64,000 nucleotides of DNA from Bordetella genomosp. 9 (GTDB lineage Bacteria > Pseudomonadota > Gammaproteobacteria > Burkholderiales > Burkholderiaceae_B). Positions 38,073 through 46,693 of this stretch are shown piece after piece. The DNA is taken from contig NZ_NEVJ01000002.1 of NCBI RefSeq assembly GCF_002261425.1, forward strand, positions 372,001 through 436,000, given 5' to 3'. The notes under the pieces are model-generated. The model was not told the DNA's origin. It worked only from the letters and a program-made list of their open reading frames with translations, and did no database searches. The position numbers and the translations under genes were made by a program. Within the stretch, counting starts at the first letter, position 1. Every line of letters begins with the position of its first letter.

Positions 38073-38255
38073 ATGGCTGTTCAACAAAACAAGAAGTCCC
38101 CGTCCAAGCGTGGCATGCACCGCTCGCACGATTTCCTGACCGCGCCGTCCACGGCCATCGAACCCAACACGGGCGAAACGCATCTGCGTCACCACATCAG
38201 CCCGAACGGTTTCTACCGCGGCCGCAAGGTCATCAAGACCAAGAGCGACGAATAA
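38073..38255 (+). CDS. rpmF: 50S ribosomal protein L32
   Basis: A 60-residue ribosomal protein starting [20 protein letters not shown] after AGGAG. It has the [20 protein letters not shown] end. The Cys zinc site of some L32 proteins is absent, as in many betaproteobacterial L32 proteins. It couples ribosome synthesis and lipid synthesis through cotranscription with plsX and fabH. Confidence 0.98.
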   Translation: MAVQQNKKSPSKRGMHRSHDFLTAPSTAIEPNTGETHLRHHISPNGFYRGRKVIKTKSDE

Positions 38256-38318
38256 GGTCGTTCCGGATCGCGTGAACCGGACCCGCACTGATACGGCTGG
38301 CGCTGATACTTGGCACCC

Positions 38319-39398
38319 GTGATACGCATCGCCATCGACTGCATGGGCGGCGATATTGGCCTGCCCGTGACCATCCCCGCGTCGATCGAGTTCGCCCGCC
38401 GGTTTCCGGACGCGCGACTGCTGCTGGTCGGGCTGCCCGACGCCATCGAAAAAGCGCTGGCGGGGGCGCGCGATGTGCCGCGCGACCGGCTGGAAATCCT
38501 GCCGGCCTCCGAGGTCGTCACGATGGACGATTCCGTCGAAGTCGCCCTGCGCCGCAAGAAGGATTCGTCCATGCGCATCGCCGCGCAGGCGGTCAAGGAC
38601 GGCCGCGCGGACGCCTGCGTCTCGGCCGGCAACACCGGCGCCTGGATGGCGATCTCGCGGTACGTGCTCAAGACCCTGGATGGCATCGATCGTCCCGCCA
38701 TCGCGACGTCGATACCCAACCAGAAGGGCAAGTCCACCACCGTGCTGGACCTGGGCGCCAACGTCGATTGCTCGGCCGAGCATCTTCTGCAGTTCGCCAT
38801 CATGGGCACGGCCCTGGCGCAGGCGCTCGACCATTGCGAGCGTCCCAGCGTCGGACTGCTGAACATCGGCGAAGAAGTCATCAAGGGCAATGAAGTCGTC
38901 AAGGAAGCCGCGGAGCTGCTGCGCGCCAGCCGGCTGAACTTCTACGGCAACGTGGAAGGCAACGACATATTCAAGGGCACGGTCGACGTCGTCGTCTGCG
39001 ACGGCTTCGTCGGCAATGTGGTGCTCAAGTCCATCGAAGGACTGGCGCGGATGCTGTCCAGCATCATCCGCGAAGAATTCAAACGCAATCCCATCACCCT
39101 GCTGGCGGGCGCCATCGCGTCGCCGGTCCTGAACCGACTGCGCAAGCGCGTCGACAACCGGCGCTACAACGGCGCCGCCTTGCTCGGCCTGCGCGGCGTG
39201 GTCATCAAGAGCCATGGTTCGGCCGACAGCTATGCTTTCGGATTCGCGCTGCAACGGGCGCGCGAAGCGGTGGCCAGCAAGCTGCTGGAACGCACCAACC
39301 AGAGCATGGCCCAGATCAGGCAGCAGGGCATACCGACCAACACGTACACCAACGACGCGGCCATCACGCTGCCGCGCGCGGCAGGGGACCCCGCCTGA
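38319..39398 (+). CDS. plsX: Phosphate acyltransferase PlsX
   Basis: Converts acyl-ACP to acyl-phosphate, the first step of phospholipid synthesis with PlsY. 359 residues. [15 protein letters not shown] opens the protein, which fixes the GTG start at 38319; a TTG three codons upstream is less likely. [47 protein letters not shown] and [20 protein letters not shown] are family motifs. The stop overlaps the fabH ATG by 1 bp. Confidence 0.95.
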   Translation: MIRIAIDCMGGDIGLPVTIPASIEFARRFPDARLLLVGLPDAIEKALAGARDVPRDRLEILPASEVVTMDDSVEVALRRKKDSSMRIAAQAVKDGRADACVSAGNTGAWMAISRYVLKTLDGIDRPAIATSIPNQKGKSTTVLDLGANVDCSAEHLLQFAIMGTALAQALDHCERPSVGLLNIGEEVIKGNEVVKEAAELLRASRLNFYGNVEGNDIFKGTVDVVVCDGFVGNVVLKSIEGLARMLSSIIREEFKRNPITLLAGAIASPVLNRLRKRVDNRRYNGAALLGLRGVVIKSHGSADSYAFGFALQRAREAVASKLLERTNQSMAQIRQQGIPTNTYTNDAAITLPRAAGDPA

Positions 39399-40390
39399 TG
39401 AACCGCAATCCGCAGTATTCGGTGATCGCCGGCTCCGGCAGCTATCTGCCGCCGCGCGTCGTATCCAATGACGACCTGGCCGCTGAACTGGCCACCCGCG
39501 ACATCCAGACGTCCGACGCCTGGATCGTCGAGCGCACCGGCATCCGCCAGCGCCACATCGCCGACCGCGGCGTGACGACCAGCGACCTGGCGGTCGAGGC
39601 CGCGCGCCGCGCGCTCGACGACGCCGGCCTGCAGCCGCAGGATATCGACCTCGTCATCGTCGCGACCTCCACGCCCGATTTCGTCTTTCCCAGTACCGCC
39701 TGCCTGTTGCAGGCCAGGCTGGGCATCAAGGGCGGCGCGGCCTTCGACGTCCAGGCCGTCTGCAGCGGATTCGTTTACGCGCTCACGACCGCCGACAGCT
39801 TCATGCGCGCGGGACGCTCGCGGCATGCGCTGGTCATCGGCGCGGAAGTGTTCTCGCGCATCCTGGACTGGAACGATCGCGGCACCTGCGTCCTGTTCGG
39901 CGACGGCGCCGGGGCGGTGGTGCTGTCCGCATCGGAAGAGCCGGGCATTCTGGCCGCGCAGCTGCACGCCGACGGCAGCCAGACCAAGATCCTGTGCGCG
40001 GCGGGCAACGTCGCCTATGGCGAGGTCGTGGGCGATCCCTTCCTGCGCATGGATGGACAGGCAGTATTCAAGCAGGCGGTCACGGTGCTGGAGCGTTCCG
40101 CGCGCGCCGTCTGCGAAGAAGCCGGCGTGACGCTGGACGCGGTCGATCTGCTGATCCCGCACCAGGCCAACGTCCGCATCCTGAATTTCCTGGCGCGCAA
40201 ATTGGATCTGCCTGCGGACAAACTGGTCGTCACCGTCGATCGCCATGCCAATACCTCGGCCGCCAGCGTGCCGCTGGCGCTGGATGCCGCGCGGCGCGAA
40301 GGGCGGGCCAAGGCAGGCCAATTGGTCCTGATGCAAGGTGTCGGTGGCGGCTTTACCTGGGGTTCGGTGCTGGCGCGCCTGACCGCCTGA
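39398..40390 (+). CDS. fabH: Beta-ketoacyl-ACP synthase III
   Basis: Starts fatty-acid synthesis by condensing acetyl-CoA with malonyl-ACP. 330 residues. The Cys-His-Asn triad is visible in [26 protein letters not shown] and [16 protein letters not shown]. It overlaps plsX by 1 bp and precedes fabD by 38 bp. Confidence 0.97.
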   Translation: MNRNPQYSVIAGSGSYLPPRVVSNDDLAAELATRDIQTSDAWIVERTGIRQRHIADRGVTTSDLAVEAARRALDDAGLQPQDIDLVIVATSTPDFVFPSTACLLQARLGIKGGAAFDVQAVCSGFVYALTTADSFMRAGRSRHALVIGAEVFSRILDWNDRGTCVLFGDGAGAVVLSASEEPGILAAQLHADGSQTKILCAAGNVAYGEVVGDPFLRMDGQAVFKQAVTVLERSARAVCEEAGVTLDAVDLLIPHQANVRILNFLARKLDLPADKLVVTVDRHANTSAASVPLALDAARREGRAKAGQLVLMQGVGGGFTWGSVLARLTA

Positions 40391-40428
40391 GCAGCCTCAA
40401 CAACGCAATCTGATCTGATCGTTCATCG

Positions 40429-41364
40429 ATGAAAATCGCTTTCGTATTTCCCGGGCAAGGTTCGCAATCGGTCGGCATGCTGGATGCCTGGCAGGGTAAC
40501 GCGGCGGTGGCCGACGTGCTGGCGCGTGCTTCGGCGGCGCTGTCGCAGGACCTGGGCGCGCTGATCGCGCAAGGGCCGGCCGAGCAGCTGAACCTGACGA
40601 CCAATACCCAGCCCGCCATGCTGACGGCCGGCGTGGCCATGTACCAGGCCTGGCTGGCCGCCGGCGGCCGCGCGCCGGACATGGTGGCCGGCCACAGCCT
40701 GGGCGAATACGCGGCCCTGACCGCCGCCCACGCCCTGGCGCTGGAAGACGCCGTGCGCCTGGTGCGCATCCGCGCCGACGCCATGCAGGCCGCCGTTCCC
40801 GTCGGCACGGGCGCCATGGCCGCCGTCCTGGGCCTGGCCGATGACGCGGTGCGTGCCGCCTGCGCCCAGGCAGCCCAGGGTGAAGTGGTCGAAGCCGTGA
40901 ATTTCAATGCGCCCGCCCAGGTCGTGATCGCCGGACACAAGGCCGCCGTCGAACGCGCGTGCGAAGCCGCCAAGGCCGCGGGCGCCAAGCGGGCGCTGCT
41001 GCTGCCGGTTTCCGCGCCGTTCCACAGCAGCCTGCTGGAACCGGCGGCCGCCGTGCTGTCCCGGGCCCTGGCGGAAGTCAAGGTGGGGGCGCCGGCCATG
41101 CCGGTGCTGAACAACGTGGATGTCGCCACCCCTGCGGATCCGGCCGCGATCCGCGACGCGCTGGTGCGCCAGGCCTGGCACCCCGTGCGTTGGGTCGAGA
41201 CCATCCAGGCGATGAAGGCGCAGGGAATCACGCACATCATCGAATGCGGTCCGGGCAAGGTGCTGACCGGCCTGGTCAAGCGCATCGATGGCGAATTGAC
41301 CGGTCTCGCGATCACCGATCCCGCCTCGCTGGAAGCGGCATTGGCCGCCGTCGGGTCTCACTGA
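40429..41364 (+). CDS. fabD: Malonyl-CoA:ACP transacylase
   Basis: Loads malonyl onto ACP. 311 residues. FVFPGQGSQSVGML opens the protein; nucleophile Ser90 is in VAGHSLGEYAAL, and the catalytic His in PVSAPFHSSLLEP. GPGKVLTGLVKRI near the end is conserved. fabG follows after 10 bp. Confidence 0.97.
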   Translation: MKIAFVFPGQGSQSVGMLDAWQGNAAVADVLARASAALSQDLGALIAQGPAEQLNLTTNTQPAMLTAGVAMYQAWLAAGGRAPDMVAGHSLGEYAALTAAHALALEDAVRLVRIRADAMQAAVPVGTGAMAAVLGLADDAVRAACAQAAQGEVVEAVNFNAPAQVVIAGHKAAVERACEAAKAAGAKRALLLPVSAPFHSSLLEPAAAVLSRALAEVKVGAPAMPVLNNVDVATPADPAAIRDALVRQAWHPVRWVETIQAMKAQGITHIIECGPGKVLTGLVKRIDGELTGLAITDPASLEAALAAVGSH

Positions 41365-41374
41365 GGAAGCCTCC

Positions 41375-42106
41375 ATGGAACTGCAAGGAAAGATCGCGCT
41401 GGTGACCGGCGCCACCCGGGGCATCGGCAAGGCCATCGCGCATGAGCTCGCGACCCGCGGCGCGACCGTCATCGGTACCGCGACGTCGGCGACCGGCGCC
41501 GACACCATCAGCGAGGCGCTGGCGCCCTTCAAGGGCCGCGGCGTCGTCCTGAACGTTACCGACGACCAGGCCTGCGATGCGCTGGTGGATGAGCTCGCCA
41601 AGGAAGGCGGCCCGCATATCCTGGTGAACAACGCCGGGATCACGCGCGACACGCTCGCCATGCGCATGAAGGACGAGGACTGGGACGCGGTCATCGATAC
41701 CAACCTGAAGGCGGTATTCCGCCTGTCGCGCGCGGTCATGCGTGGCATGATGAAGGCCCGTTGGGGCCGCATCATCAATGTGACGTCGGTGGTCGGTTCC
41801 AGCGGCAATGCCGGGCAAGCCAACTATGCCGCCGCCAAGGCCGGCGTGGCGGGCATGTCGCGTGCGCTGGCGCGCGAACTGGGCAGCCGCAACATTACCG
41901 TCAATTGCGTGGCGCCCGGTTTCATCGATACCGATATGACGCGGGTGCTGGGGGAAACCCAGACGGCGGCCCTGCTGCAGCAGATTCCCCTGGGCCGGCT
42001 GGGCTCGCCGGGCGACATCGCCCACGCGGTCGCGTTCCTGGCGGGGCCGCAGGCCGGTTACATTACCGGCACGACGCTGCACGTGAACGGCGGCATGTAT
42101 ATGTAA
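41375..42106 (+). CDS. fabG: 3-oxoacyl-ACP reductase FabG
   Basis: NADPH-dependent SDR that reduces 3-oxoacyl-ACP. 243 residues. TGATRGIGKAIAHEL is the cofactor loop, NNAGITRDTL the NAG motif, and Ser (NVTSVVGSSGNAGQ) with Tyr-x3-Lys (NYAAAKAG) the active site. GFIDTDMTRVL and the C-terminal LHVNGGMYM are typical of true FabG. The 126-bp gap to acpP holds a separate acpP promoter. Confidence 0.96.
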   Translation: MELQGKIALVTGATRGIGKAIAHELATRGATVIGTATSATGADTISEALAPFKGRGVVLNVTDDQACDALVDELAKEGGPHILVNNAGITRDTLAMRMKDEDWDAVIDTNLKAVFRLSRAVMRGMMKARWGRIINVTSVVGSSGNAGQANYAAAKAGVAGMSRALARELGSRNITVNCVAPGFIDTDMTRVLGETQTAALLQQIPLGRLGSPGDIAHAVAFLAGPQAGYITGTTLHVNGGMYM

Positions 42107-42174
42107 TTTCCGGATCCCGACCGGCGCGCCGGATGGCCTGCCGAACGGGAATCCATTTTTGTCACAGCCCGGCG

Positions 42175-42202
42175 TTGGCATTAAGCTGCGCTTGGCTATA
42201 AT
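42175..42202 (+). promoter_or_regulatory. acpP promoter
   Basis: TTGGCA (42175-42180), a 16-bp spacer and the consensus TATAAT (42197-42202) lie 31-58 bp before the acpP start. An extra promoter fits the high demand for ACP relative to the enzymes. Confidence 0.75.
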
Positions 42203-42232
42203 TCGCGGGATTTTTCCCAATTGGAGATCTGC

Positions 42233-42472
42233 ATGGAAAGCATCGAACAGCGCGTCAAGAAGATCGTCGCTGAACAACTTGGCGTCAATGAAGCCGAGAT
42301 CAAGAACGAGTCTTCCTTTCTTGACGACCTCGGTGCCGATTCGCTCGACATGGTTGAGCTGGTCATGGCCCTCGAAGACGAATTCGAGACCGAGATCCCC
42401 GACGAAGAGGCCGAGAAAATCACGACCGTGCAACAAGCGATTGACTACATCAATTCGCACGGCAAGCAGTAA
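42233..42472 (+). CDS. acpP: Acyl carrier protein
   Basis: A 79-residue acidic four-helix protein. Ser37 in [18 protein letters not shown] is the phosphopantetheine site. The start is [10 protein letters not shown] after TTGGAG; an in-frame ATG four codons upstream lies within the leader and is not used. AT-richer codon use than the neighbours is typical of a highly expressed gene. It is followed by a hairpin that may limit read-through into fabF. Confidence 0.98.
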
Positions 42473-42602
42473 GCGATCAGAGCCTGTCTTTCCTTGCGCG
42501 GCGCGCGGCGCCACGTCGGGAACCAGGGCGGTTTTTGGACTATGCCGCGCGGGTGCTGCGCGGGGCGGCGACAGCCTGCCTCGTGACGCTCTTTTCCGCG
42601 CA

Positions 42603-42635
42603 AGCGGCGTATTCCAGGCCGCCTTTCTTTTGTCT
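42603..42635 (+). terminator. Possible attenuator between acpP and fabF
   Basis: GCGGC and GCCGC form a 5-bp stem with a 9-nt loop and are followed by CTTTCTTTTG. It is weaker than a full terminator but T-rich on the 3' side. It lies 20 bp before the fabF ribosome site, so partial termination would give more acpP than fabF mRNA. Confidence 0.45.
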
Positions 42636-42650
42636 GTTTAGGAGTCATCC

Positions 42651-43880
42651 GTGAAACGACGCGTCGTCATCACCGGACTCGGCATCGTGTCCCCCGTGGG
42701 CAATGACGTGTCCAGCGCCTGGGACAATATCGTCAACGGACGTTCCGGCATCAGCCGTATTACCCGTTTCGATCCTTCGGCGCTGACCACTCATATCGCG
42801 GGCGAAGTCCGCGATTTCGACGTCACGCAATACATGCCTGCCAAGGAAGCCCGGCAGATGGATACCTTTATCCATTACGGGTTGGCGGCCGGTGTCCAGG
42901 CCTGGCGCGACAGCGGCCTGGAGGTCACCGAGGCCAATGCCGAACGCATCGGCGTCATCATCGGCTCCGGCATCGGCGGTTTGCCGCGCATCGAAGAAAC
43001 CCAGACCGATCTGCTGGCGCGCGGTCCGCGCCGCATCTCGCCGTTCTTCGTGCCGGGCGCCTTGATCAACCTGATTTCGGGCCAGTTGTCCATCATGTAT
43101 GGATTCAAGGGGCCCAGCTACGCCGTGGTGTCCGCATGCACCACCGGCCTGCACAGCATCGGCGATTCCGCCCGCATGATCGAGTACGGCGATGCCGACG
43201 TCATGGTCGCGGGCGGCGCGGAATCCACCGTTTCGCCCCTGGGCATCGGCGGGTTCGCCGCGATGCGCGCGCTGTCCACGCGCAATGACGATCCGGCCAC
43301 CGCATCGCGTCCGTGGGATCGCGACCGCGACGGTTTCGTGCTGGGCGAAGGCGCAGGCGTGGTGGTGCTGGAAGAATACGAGCATGCCAGGAAACGCGGC
43401 GCCCGCATCTATGGCGAATTCGTCGGCTACGGCATGAGCTCCGACGCGCACCATATTACGGCCCCCGACAAGGACGGTCCGCGCCGCGGGGTGCTCAATG
43501 CCTTGCGCAACGGCGGCCTGAATCCGGAAGACGTGCAGTACGTCAACGCGCACGGCACGTCCACGCCCCTGGGCGACAGGAACGAGTCGGACGCCTTGAA
43601 GCTCGCCTTCGGCGATCATGCGCGCAAGCTCGTGATCAATTCCACCAAGTCGATGACGGGCCACCTGCTCGGCGCCGCCGGCGGTATCGAAGCGGTCTTC
43701 ACCACGCTGGCCGTCTACAATCAGGTCTCCCCGCCCACCATCAATATCTTCAACCAGGATCCGGAGTGCGATCTGGATTACTGCGCGAACGAAGCCAGGG
43801 AGATGACCATCAACGTTGCGCTGTCCAATTCGTTCGGGTTTGGCGGCACCAACGGATCGATGGCCGTGCGGCGAATGTAA
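42651..43880 (+). CDS. fabF: Beta-ketoacyl-ACP synthase II
   Basis: Elongates acyl-ACP. 409 residues from a GTG start after AGGAG. Cys163 (VVSACTTGLHS), His in YVNAHGTSTPLGD and His in STKSMTGHLLGAAGG form the Cys-His-His triad at E. coli spacing. NSFGFGGTNGS closes the protein. A small membrane-protein gene begins 11 bp downstream and leads into rpoE, so fatty-acid and envelope-stress genes may share read-through. Confidence 0.97.
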   Translation: MKRRVVITGLGIVSPVGNDVSSAWDNIVNGRSGISRITRFDPSALTTHIAGEVRDFDVTQYMPAKEARQMDTFIHYGLAAGVQAWRDSGLEVTEANAERIGVIIGSGIGGLPRIEETQTDLLARGPRRISPFFVPGALINLISGQLSIMYGFKGPSYAVVSACTTGLHSIGDSARMIEYGDADVMVAGGAESTVSPLGIGGFAAMRALSTRNDDPATASRPWDRDRDGFVLGEGAGVVVLEEYEHARKRGARIYGEFVGYGMSSDAHHITAPDKDGPRRGVLNALRNGGLNPEDVQYVNAHGTSTPLGDRNESDALKLAFGDHARKLVINSTKSMTGHLLGAAGGIEAVFTTLAVYNQVSPPTINIFNQDPECDLDYCANEAREMTINVALSNSFGFGGTNGSMAVRRM

Positions 43881-43890
43881 GGGAGCCTGC

Positions 43891-44409
43891 GTGCACCCTG
43901 ATTGGACGTTGCGCGTACCGATCTTGCGGCCCCGTCTGGCCGCATGGCTGGACGGCGCCATGATGGCGGCGGCCCTGGTCTCGGCCCTGTCGGCGCTGCG
44001 CTGGCAGGGCATGCTTTCAGTGTCCTTGCTGGCAGTCGTTGGCGCTATCCTCGGCGTGGCCGCCGGCGCCGCGCTCCTGTGGCGGCGGCGTTCCGCCGGC
44101 CGGCCAGGCGCCAGCCATGCCGTCCGCGCCGTCCGCATGGACCGCGACGGCGCCTTCCACCTGCGGCTGCGCGACGGCTGGTATCCGGCCGAATGGACGG
44201 CCGCGTGGCGCGGTCCGCGCTGGCTGACCCTGCGGGCGCGTGTGGGAGCCCGCGGCGCCGGCGGCGGCAGTCCGTCGTCCCTGGGGCGCTGCGTCACCTT
44301 TACCGTCTGGCAGGATGCGCTCCCCGCGCCGGCCTGGCGCCGGACCTGCATGCTGACCGCCCGCCGGCTGTGCCGCACGCCCTCGCGCCGCGCGGTGGGG
44401 ACGCCATGA
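43891..44409 (+). CDS. YgfX-like inner-membrane protein
   Basis: A 172-residue protein with a GTG start (MHPDWTLRV) after GGGAG. Two adjacent hydrophobic helices (about 21-38 and 43-62) form a hairpin and are followed by basic WRRR and a soluble domain with VRMDRDGAFHLRLRDGWYPAEW and a late WRRTCMLTARRL. This layout matches YgfX/CptA-type proteins, known in E. coli as partner of SdhE, but sequence identity appears low, so the family call is inference. The stop overlaps the rpoE start by 4 bp; translational coupling to sigma-E suggests a role with it or simply shared expression. Confidence 0.65.
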   Translation: MHPDWTLRVPILRPRLAAWLDGAMMAAALVSALSALRWQGMLSVSLLAVVGAILGVAAGAALLWRRRSAGRPGASHAVRAVRMDRDGAFHLRLRDGWYPAEWTAAWRGPRWLTLRARVGARGAGGGSPSSLGRCVTFTVWQDALPAPAWRRTCMLTARRLCRTPSRRAVGTP

Positions 44410-45005
44410 GCGAACGCGACATCGACGCCGAACTGGTCGCCCGCGTTCAGCGCGGCGACAAGAAAGCCTTCGACCTGCTGGTGCTGAAGTACCAGCGCAA
44501 GATCATGCGGCTGCTTTCCCGCATGATCCGCGACCAGGCGGAAATCGAGGACGTGGCCCAGGAAGCCTTCATCAAGGCCTACCGTGCGCTGCCGCAATTC
44601 CGCGGGGATAGCGCGTTCTATACCTGGCTGTACCGCATCGCCATCAATACGGCCCGCAACTGGCTGGCGTCCAATGGCCGACGCCCCAGCGCGCCCAATG
44701 CCGTAGAAAATGAGGACGGTGAAACTTTTAATGAAACCGACAACCTAAGCGATATCAGCACCCCGGAATCCATGGTCGCCAGCCGCGAAATCGCGGAAAC
44801 CGTCAACGCGGCCATACAGGGCTTGCCCGAGGAATTGCGCACGGCTATCGTCCTGCGGGAAATTGAAGGTATGAGTTACGAAGATATCGCCCAGAGCATG
44901 GGTTGCCCGATCGGTACAGTCCGATCCCGCATATTCCGCGCTCGGGAAGCGGTGGCCGCACGTTTGCGGCCCCTGCTTGGAAACGACGGCGATCGTCGTT
45001 GGTAA
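44406..45005 (+). CDS. rpoE: RNA polymerase sigma factor RpoE (sigma-E)
   Basis: An ECF sigma factor of 199 residues for envelope stress. Region 2 has FDLLVLKYQRKIMRLLSRMIRDQAEIEDVAQEAFIKAYRALPQFRG (seen as IEDVAQEAFIKAYRAL), and region 4 is GLPEELRTAIVLREIEGMSYEDIAQSMGCPIGTVRSRIFRARE (seen as GCPIGTVRSRIFRARE). The order rpoE-rseA-rseB-degP is the Bordetella/Pseudomonas algU-mucABD plan. rseC is absent here. Confidence 0.97.
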   Translation: MSERDIDAELVARVQRGDKKAFDLLVLKYQRKIMRLLSRMIRDQAEIEDVAQEAFIKAYRALPQFRGDSAFYTWLYRIAINTARNWLASNGRRPSAPNAVENEDGETFNETDNLSDISTPESMVASREIAETVNAAIQGLPEELRTAIVLREIEGMSYEDIAQSMGCPIGTVRSRIFRAREAVAARLRPLLGNDGDRRW

Positions 45006-45017
45006 GGAGCTGGAGTC

Positions 45018-45536
45018 ATGCAAAGATCAACTGCTTCCGTCCGCGCCGAGGACACCAGCTGGGAAAACTCGGTGTCCGCATGGATGGACGGCGAAGGAAC
45101 CGAGGACTGGCTGGATGGCCTGGAAGTGGCCGAAGGCCGGGAAACCTGGGATACGTATCACCTGATCGGTGATGTCCTGCGTAATCCGGAGCTGTCCATT
45201 TCCCCGTCGACGGCCTTCCAGGCCCGCCTGTCGGCCGCGCTGGCCAATGAACTGCCCATCGTCGCGCCGCGCCGGCGCCGCTCGCTGCGGCCGACCTGGC
45301 GCTTCGGCCTGTCGGGCTTCGCCGTGGCGGCCGCCGTCGCCTCCGTGGCCTGGGTCGCGCAGCCCTACCTGGCCGGCACCAGCGACGCCCCGACGCCCGA
45401 AACCCGTGTGCTGGCCGACGCCAGCAGCGTTTCCGTCGACGATCCCAGCCTGAGCGACTACCTGGAAGCGCATCGGCAACTGGCCGGCCCGTCGGCGATA
45501 CGCCAGGTGTCCTTCGATGTCGGAGCGGGGCGCTGA
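45018..45536 (+). CDS. rseA: Anti-sigma-E factor RseA
   Basis: Inner-membrane anti-sigma factor, 172 residues. The N-terminal cytoplasmic domain (WENSVSAWMDGEGTEDWLDGL, then WDTYHLIGDVLRNPE) binds RpoE. A single membrane helix (FGLSGFAVAAAVASVAWVA, about 95-113) follows, then a short periplasmic part, the probable DegS-like cleavage region. It is 12 bp after rpoE and overlaps rseB by 1 bp. Confidence 0.92.
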   Translation: MQRSTASVRAEDTSWENSVSAWMDGEGTEDWLDGLEVAEGRETWDTYHLIGDVLRNPELSISPSTAFQARLSAALANELPIVAPRRRRSLRPTWRFGLSGFAVAAAVASVAWVAQPYLAGTSDAPTPETRVLADASSVSVDDPSLSDYLEAHRQLAGPSAIRQVSFDVGAGR

Positions 45537-46654
45537 TGACCGTTCCGGCGGTCGTTACCCCCTCAATCCGGCCCTTTTCCCGCACGGCGGCGACCCCGCC
45601 GGGCAAGGTCAGCCGCGGCCATGCGCAGGCGGTCGCCTCGGCGACCTCCGGCTGGGCCGCCGCGCTGGCCGCCGCGCTTCTCACGCTGGGCGTGGGGCTG
45701 GCGCATGCCCAGTCGACGCAGCCCGCCGCGGTCGCCGTCCCCGAAGCCGAAGCGCAGGCCCTGCTGGCGCGCATCCAGGACGCGGCCTCCAAGCTGGATT
45801 ACTCCGGCATCTTCACCTATCAGCAGGGCGAAACCATCCAGTCCTCGCGCGTGGTCCACGTGGTGGACGGCAGCGGCGAACGCGAACGCATCGAAGTGCT
45901 GGACGGCCAGCCGCGCGAATACCTGCGGCGCAACGACGATATCCAGTGCCTGGTGCCGGAACACAAAACCATCCTGGTCCAGCACAAGCGCGCCGAACAG
46001 TTCCCCGGGCTGCTGCTGGGGTCGCCCGCGGCGCTCACCAAGTACTACCGCGTGCTCATGCAGCCGGCCCCGCATCGGGTCGCCGGGCGCGAATGCCGCA
46101 TCATCACCATCGAGCCGCTGGACAAGGACCGCTACGGCTATCGCCTGTGCGCGGACACCGAAAACGACCTGCTGCTGAAGGCGCAGACCTTGTCCGGGAA
46201 CGCCACCGTGCTGGAGCAGGTGGCCTTCACCGCGCTGCGGCTGGGACCGGCGGTCGACCATACCCAGCTGGAATCGCACTGGAACACCAAGGATTGGAAG
46301 GTCCTGCAGGGCAGCATGACGCCGCTGGACCTGGCGGCGCAAGGCTGGCGCATTCCCTATCCTCCCGGTTTCAACCCGGTTTCGCAGGTCGGGCGTACCA
46401 TGGCCCATGGCGACGCCGTCAGCCAACTGGTATTGTCGGATGGCCTGGCAGCGATTTCCGTGTTCATCGAGCCCTATGACAAGAAACGCAACCGTCATCA
46501 GCCCCATGGCGCCTACCGGCGCGGGCCGATCAACGTCTACGGTATGCGGATTGCGGATTACTGGGTCACCGTGCTCGGGGAAGTCCCCGCAGCCACGCTG
46601 GAACAGCTTGCCAAGGCCACGGAATACGTGCCGCCAGCGGCCCCGCCCAAGTAA
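45536..46654 (+). CDS. rseB: Sigma-E regulatory protein RseB/MucB
   Basis: Periplasmic lipid/LPS sensor that shields RseA from cleavage. 372 residues. The N-terminus has an extended stretch before the hydrophobic signal (AALAAALLTLGVGLAHAQ), suggesting a downstream start could also serve. The family pattern YSGIFTYQQGETIQSSRVVHVVDG, EPLDKDRYGYRLCADTEN and a second domain with WRIPYPPGF are clear. A hairpin (AGCCCC/GGGGCT, 46664-46678) lies before degP. Confidence 0.94.
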   Translation: MTVPAVVTPSIRPFSRTAATPPGKVSRGHAQAVASATSGWAAALAAALLTLGVGLAHAQSTQPAAVAVPEAEAQALLARIQDAASKLDYSGIFTYQQGETIQSSRVVHVVDGSGERERIEVLDGQPREYLRRNDDIQCLVPEHKTILVQHKRAEQFPGLLLGSPAALTKYYRVLMQPAPHRVAGRECRIITIEPLDKDRYGYRLCADTENDLLLKAQTLSGNATVLEQVAFTALRLGPAVDHTQLESHWNTKDWKVLQGSMTPLDLAAQGWRIPYPPGFNPVSQVGRTMAHGDAVSQLVLSDGLAAISVFIEPYDKKRNRHQPHGAYRRGPINVYGMRIADYWVTVLGEVPAATLEQLAKATEYVPPAAPPK

Positions 46655-46663
46655 ATAGCAGAC

Positions 46664-46678
46664 AGCCCCGAAGGGGCT
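46664..46678 (+). terminator. Short hairpin between rseB and degP
   Basis: AGCCCC and GGGGCT form a 6-bp stem around GAA. No T-run follows, so it is more likely an RNA-stability or pausing element than a complete terminator. Confidence 0.35.
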
Positions 46679-46693
46679 TGCCCGGAGCATTGA

